From the NCBI GenBank assembly GCA_027057345.1, contig JALUIX010000040.1:1-36299 (forward strand): a DNA stretch of 36,299 bases, read 5' to 3'. The notes below the pieces were generated by a model, which saw only the letters and a program-made list of their open reading frames with translations, had not been told where the DNA came from and made no database searches. Positions 33,645-36,299 of this stretch are shown piece by piece; position 1 is the first letter of the stretch, and the number at the start of each line of letters is the position of its first letter. A program made the position numbers and the translations under genes. The DNA is from S144-45 sp015494035 (lineage in GTDB: Bacteria > Pseudomonadota > Gammaproteobacteria > Xanthomonadales > Marinicellaceae).

Positions 33645-33784
33645 GAGTGTCCCCTCTCGATGGATGGCCAGTATTAACCAGAATTAAATTGGTCACCCTA
33701 CACCCGCGTGCGGCCGCTGGCAAGGGTGACCCAGCTTGGCAGAAGAGCTTTTAAGGTGGTGAGTGGCCGAAATGGCCAAAGCGG

Positions 33785-33813
33785 TGAATTAGTGCTGAAT
33801 TACCCGTGAATTA
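33785..33813. repeat. Three TGAATTA repeats spaced 11 bp
   Basis: TGAATTA at 33785, 33796 and 33807, one DNA turn apart. The last overlaps the stop codon of the hydrolase gene. The array lies about 140 bases before the SDR start and could be a protein-binding array for it. Confidence 0.5.
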
Positions 33814-35094
33814 ATGGCCAGAGGAGGTGTGGTCGGCGATGATCCGCCACTGGCCATCGGGCTGTTTTTTCCAGAACAGGGTAAACAAACCGTGCGGCGC
33901 CGGTGTGTTGGCACCGGTGCCGTTCAGTTGCCAGCGCCCAAACACCGTTGCAAAATCGGACGCGGGCTGGCGCATTTCCAACAGCTCAAAGTGCAAAACA
34001 CCCATGGGTTTTTTGCCTTTTTCTTTGCTTTGTCCTTTGCCTTTTTTTGCGCCGTAGTTCTTTTTATAGCGGTCCAGCGTGGCTTGCCAGCCATAGGTGA
34101 CCTGATCACCGCTGGCAAAACGCAAATCCGATGTTTTCGCGTACCCTTGCATGAAACCTTCGATATCACCACGGTTCCAGGCATGCTGCTGCTGGCTCAT
34201 GACCGCATGAATGGCGTTTTCATCCGGGTTAAGCTGTTGCCAGTGACTCACCAGTGTTTCCACCACATCGTCCAGGTACAGGTCACGGAAAAAATGATCC
34301 GCTCCATCAATTTCATGTCCGTGGACGCCAGACAAAGCCGGGGCTGCGTCCAGTTCTGACAAACGGATGACGCCTGCCGAGCTGTCTTCACTGCCCACAA
34401 ACACGTCCACAGGCACATGAACGGCTTTCAAGGCTCCCATCAGGCTGGTGTGGCCATTGCGCCGGTAGGATTCACGACTGGCCTGACTAACCTGCGGCGC
34501 TGCGGCACAATGCAGAAAGGGTTTCGCTGGTGACTCTGACTTGGTGTGTTTGTCTGCATCAGTGGGGTGGGTATGGGTTTTTTCCTGCGTGGTCGTTGGT
34601 CGATTGGCTATGGGCGCCAGCAGCGCCAGCGCCACCACTGCCGGGTCGTGCCGTTTCGCCTGGTACTGCGCCACCTGCAGGCCGCCGCGTGAATGGCCCA
34701 GCAGAATCAGTTGGTGACGGCCCTGTTGCTTGAGCCACTCCGACCAGGCGGCAATTTCCTGCTCGGCGTCTTCGTGACGATGTGTCTGGGGAGCGTCACA
34801 AGGCATGAAACCGTGGCGGTTGTCGCGATTCAGCGTGAGGTTGACAGCCAGCGAGTCGTAACCGTTTTCCTTTAACAGCTCCTGGGTTTGCTGGATCAGC
34901 TCCATGTCCTTGTGGCCCATGGTGCCATGCACGATCAGCACCGCGGGCTTGTCGGCGCCACCCGGGGTGCTTTCCCAATCAGCATTGGCCGTGTATTTAC
35001 CCACAGGCAGGGTGACTTCGGTGGCTGTAACACCGAAGGACAGCAACACGCTCAGCAAAGTCAAAACCCGGTCGTGCCTGCGCCAAAGTGTCAT
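33811..35094 (-). CDS. Exported alpha/beta hydrolase fused to a SnoaL/DUF4440-like domain
   Basis: A 427-residue two-domain protein with a signal peptide (residues 1-24). The hydrolase part (about 25-290) has the nucleophile elbow GHSRGG and a likely late His in EIDGADHFF. A His/Asp/Lys-rich insert (PTTTQEKTHTHPTDADKHTKSESP) sits after the elbow. The second part (about 295-427) is SnoaL/DUF4440-like, with AWNRGDIEGFMQGYAKTSDLRFASG, GWQATLDRYKKNYG and the ending WRIIADHTSSGH, and holds a Lys/Gly-rich insert (KKGKGQSKEKGKK). Its ATG overlaps the rhodanese stop by one base (TGATG), so the two are coupled. Substrate unknown. Confidence 0.8.
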   Translation of the reverse strand: MTLWRRHDRVLTLLSVLLSFGVTATEVTLPVGKYTANADWESTPGGADKPAVLIVHGTMGHKDMELIQQTQELLKENGYDSLAVNLTLNRDNRHGFMPCDAPQTHRHEDAEQEIAAWSEWLKQQGRHQLILLGHSRGGLQVAQYQAKRHDPAVVALALLAPIANRPTTTQEKTHTHPTDADKHTKSESPAKPFLHCAAAPQVSQASRESYRRNGHTSLMGALKAVHVPVDVFVGSEDSSAGVIRLSELDAAPALSGVHGHEIDGADHFFRDLYLDDVVETLVSHWQQLNPDENAIHAVMSQQQHAWNRGDIEGFMQGYAKTSDLRFASGDQVTYGWQATLDRYKKNYGAKKGKGQSKEKGKKPMGVLHFELLEMRQPASDFATVFGRWQLNGTGANTPAPHGLFTLFWKKQPDGQWRIIADHTSSGH

Positions 35095-35480
35095 CAGAAA
35101 TGCAAGGTACGGAAAGCGATGGGATAACCGCTGTCTTTCCAGGCGGTGAAACCGCCAGCGATGGAAATGGGCTGGGCAAACCCCATGTCCTTGAGGGTTT
35201 TGGCCGCCAGTGCGGAGCGATTGCCACTGCGGCAGTACACATAGATGGGGTCTGAAGGGTTCCAGCCCAGCTGATCCACCAGATTCCAGATCTGGAATTC
35301 CAGCATGCCACGGGGTATCCAGGTGGACTTGGGAATCACGCCCTGCTCCACTTCCTCATGCTCACGCACATCCAGCACATGAATATGCGGATCGGCAGCC
35401 AGCAGGGTGGACAATTCATTAACCGACACTTCGCCCACTTCTTGCAGGGCTTCGATGACCATTTCCTGGGGAGTTTTCAT
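35094..35480 (-). CDS. Rhodanese-like sulfurtransferase
   Basis: A 128-residue single-domain rhodanese. The active-site loop begins at Cys83 (CRSGNR), which carries persulfide sulfur; HVLDVREHEEVEQGVIPKSTWIPRG is the typical N-terminal part. There is no signal peptide, so it is cytosolic. AGGAA lies 8 bases before the ATG. It is 97 bases downstream of an ArsR regulator resembling sulfur-sensing repressors, and its stop is fused to the hydrolase start. A role in sulfide or persulfide handling is inferred from this context. Confidence 0.92.
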   Translation of the reverse strand: MKTPQEMVIEALQEVGEVSVNELSTLLAADPHIHVLDVREHEEVEQGVIPKSTWIPRGMLEFQIWNLVDQLGWNPSDPIYVYCRSGNRSALAAKTLKDMGFAQPISIAGGFTAWKDSGYPIAFRTLHF

Positions 35481-35577
35481 TGAGTATTCCTTTCTGTTAC
35501 GAATTTTTCACTGTCTGGCTGCCTGAAAACCTGGGCGTGTACGAAAAATACCGCTTAAGCCGGAGGATTGGCAGCCA

Positions 35578-35994
35578 TTATTTGGCTCTTTTGCTGGTTG
35601 CGTCTGATTTGATGTCAGCAGATTTTTCGCCTCCACCCGGAGCAGTTTTTTTAGGGCCGCTGTCAGAAGTGGGGCAATACAGGTCACTCAGTACTGAAAT
35701 AATGCGGGTGGTGTCATGCTGGGCCAGGGAGTAATAAATCACCTGCGACTCGCGCCGGGTTTTCACCAGTCCCTGCTTGCGCAAGGTGGCCAGGTGCTGG
35801 CTGAGCGCCGACTGGCTCAGGCCAATTTGCCGATGCAGTTCTGTGACGGAATGTTCCCGTTCTTCCAGCGCGCAGAGGATCATGAGGCGCGATTCGCTGG
35901 CCAGGGTTTTGAGCATGCGCGCCGCTTGCGTGGCGTTTTCCTTCAATTCCTGAAACGGATGCGGCGTTTTGGAACAGTTGTTGCCTTGGGACAT
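35578..35994 (-). CDS. ArsR-family repressor, BigR/SqrR-like
   Basis: A 138-residue winged-helix repressor. The DNA-recognition helix lies in LSQSALSQHLATLRKQGLV (residues 59-77), followed by the wing RRESQVIYYSL. Cysteines are at 7, 41 and 107. The SqrR repressor of Rhodobacter uses Cys41 and Cys107 to sense persulfide, and BigR has an equivalent pair, so this is probably a sulfur-sensing member and not a metal sensor. GGAG sits 7 bases before the ATG. The adjacent rhodanese fits a self-regulated sulfur operon. The C-terminal 25 residues are Lys/Gly/Ser-rich. Confidence 0.88.
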   Translation of the reverse strand: MSQGNNCSKTPHPFQELKENATQAARMLKTLASESRLMILCALEEREHSVTELHRQIGLSQSALSQHLATLRKQGLVKTRRESQVIYYSLAQHDTTRIISVLSDLYCPTSDSGPKKTAPGGGEKSADIKSDATSKRAK

Positions 35995-36067
35995 GATGTG
36001 ACTCCAGCCAAACCGCTTTCCCGCTATGAGAAAGTGCGTTTGACCCAGCTTTTCTGGTTAAATGCGA

Positions 36068-36087
36068 CGGCATTATATGCAATGCCG
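36068..36087 (-). promoter_or_regulatory. Candidate promoter and operator of the ArsR gene
   Basis: Inverted repeat CGGCATT (36068-36074) / AATGCCG (36081-36087), with a perfect minus-strand TATAAT at 36077-36072 inside it. A repressor bound to the dyad would cover the -10, which is consistent with autoregulation. The -35 (near TTTTCT, 36100-36095) is weak. Confidence 0.5.
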
Positions 36088-36213
36088 CTAAATTAGAAAA
36101 GCATAACACACCCCTGACCTCTCCCCAAGGCAGTCCCTGTTTTTTAAGCCGCTGATCCAGACTCAGGTTTGACCGCCATCAATTTTGGCCCAGTGGTTTC
36201 TTAGATAGTGTCG

Positions 36214-36299
36214 TCACAAGATTGCGCCCCATATGGCAATACAGCGAATATGAACCGCTGCCAGAAATGAAGCCGTATTCTTGGCATAACGTGTTGCAA
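36214..36299 (-). pseudogene. C-terminal end of an IS5-family transposase (cut by window edge)
   Basis: The last 27 codons of a minus-strand frame, ending in TGA at 36214. The residues ATRYAKNTASFLAAVHIRCI and the following IAIWGAIL match the usual C-terminus of IS5-family DDE transposases (RY.K....FLA.V......I). The rest lies beyond the window, so whether the gene is intact is unknown. No end resembling GGAAGCTCTG lies between 36100 and 36214, so this IS does not look like the parent of the short repeats. Confidence 0.65.

Noticed and set aside
32595..33677. Long plus-strand frame of 360 codons opposite the SDR gene
   Set aside because: It is the antisense shadow of a clear SDR reductase, with His/Gln/Val-rich composition and no recognisable domain. 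The same holds for plus-strand frames at 602-1465, 5604-6551 and 26689-27819.
1..36299. CRISPR array, tRNA or rRNA genes, prophage genes
   Set aside because: No regularly spaced short repeats with unique spacers, no cloverleaf-like sequence recognised and no phage structural genes seen. The dispersed repeats are the inverted-end elements described.

Overview
This GC-rich window looks like a chromosomal segment of a gammaproteobacterium. The evidence is the gatCAB block lying back to back with mreBCD-mrdA-rodA-mltB-rlpA-dacA-ybeD-lipB-lipA, together with a gammaproteobacterial-type RppH, CbpA/CbpM and an Mla-type lipid transport operon. Genus cannot be fixed from the sequence alone.

Layout. 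161-3125 (minus): a DUF1800/DUF1501 pair with a Tat signal. 3619-5338 (minus): rppH then ghrA. 5339-5639: no gene, but a candidate small plus-strand RNA ending in a strong intrinsic terminator. 5640-9844 (minus): gatC-gatA-gatB and a PfkB-family kinase. 10005-17693 (plus): cell elongation genes mreB to rlpA. 17944-21189 (plus): dacA, ybeD, lipB, lipA. 21282-22536 (minus): YceI and cytochrome b561. 22607-23557 (plus): a fructosamine-kinase-like protein with a possible leaderless start. 23543-26455 (minus): M23 peptidase, an unknown helical protein, cbpM, cbpA. 26746-32473 (minus): seven overlapping genes, STAS-MlaE-MlaF-MlaD-PqiC-like lipoprotein-unknown (possibly HolD-like)-Omp85 barrel. 32550-35994 (minus): an SDR reductase, a hydrolase/SnoaL fusion, a rhodanese and an ArsR repressor with cysteines at 41 and 107. 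36214-36299: the C-terminal end of an IS5-type transposase cut by the window edge.

Two signals stand out. First, seven copies of a short non-coding element (about 157-161 bp when complete) share inverted ends close to GGAAGCTCTGATTGAATC and 4-bp YTAR-like target duplications. They look like a MITE family. Three copies abut a gene so closely that the stop codon lies in the duplicated target (ghrA, the PfkB kinase, mreB), and two are nested in tandem at one TTAA. Second, the MCE/Mla operon carries its own Omp85-type outer-membrane barrel and a PqiC-like lipoprotein but no mlaC or mlaA, which suggests a self-contained trans-envelope lipid route.

Both runs of 10 Ns appear to be false gaps. Their flanks repeat 4 and 6 bases, and collapsing the repeats restores the cytochrome b561 and MlaD reading frames.
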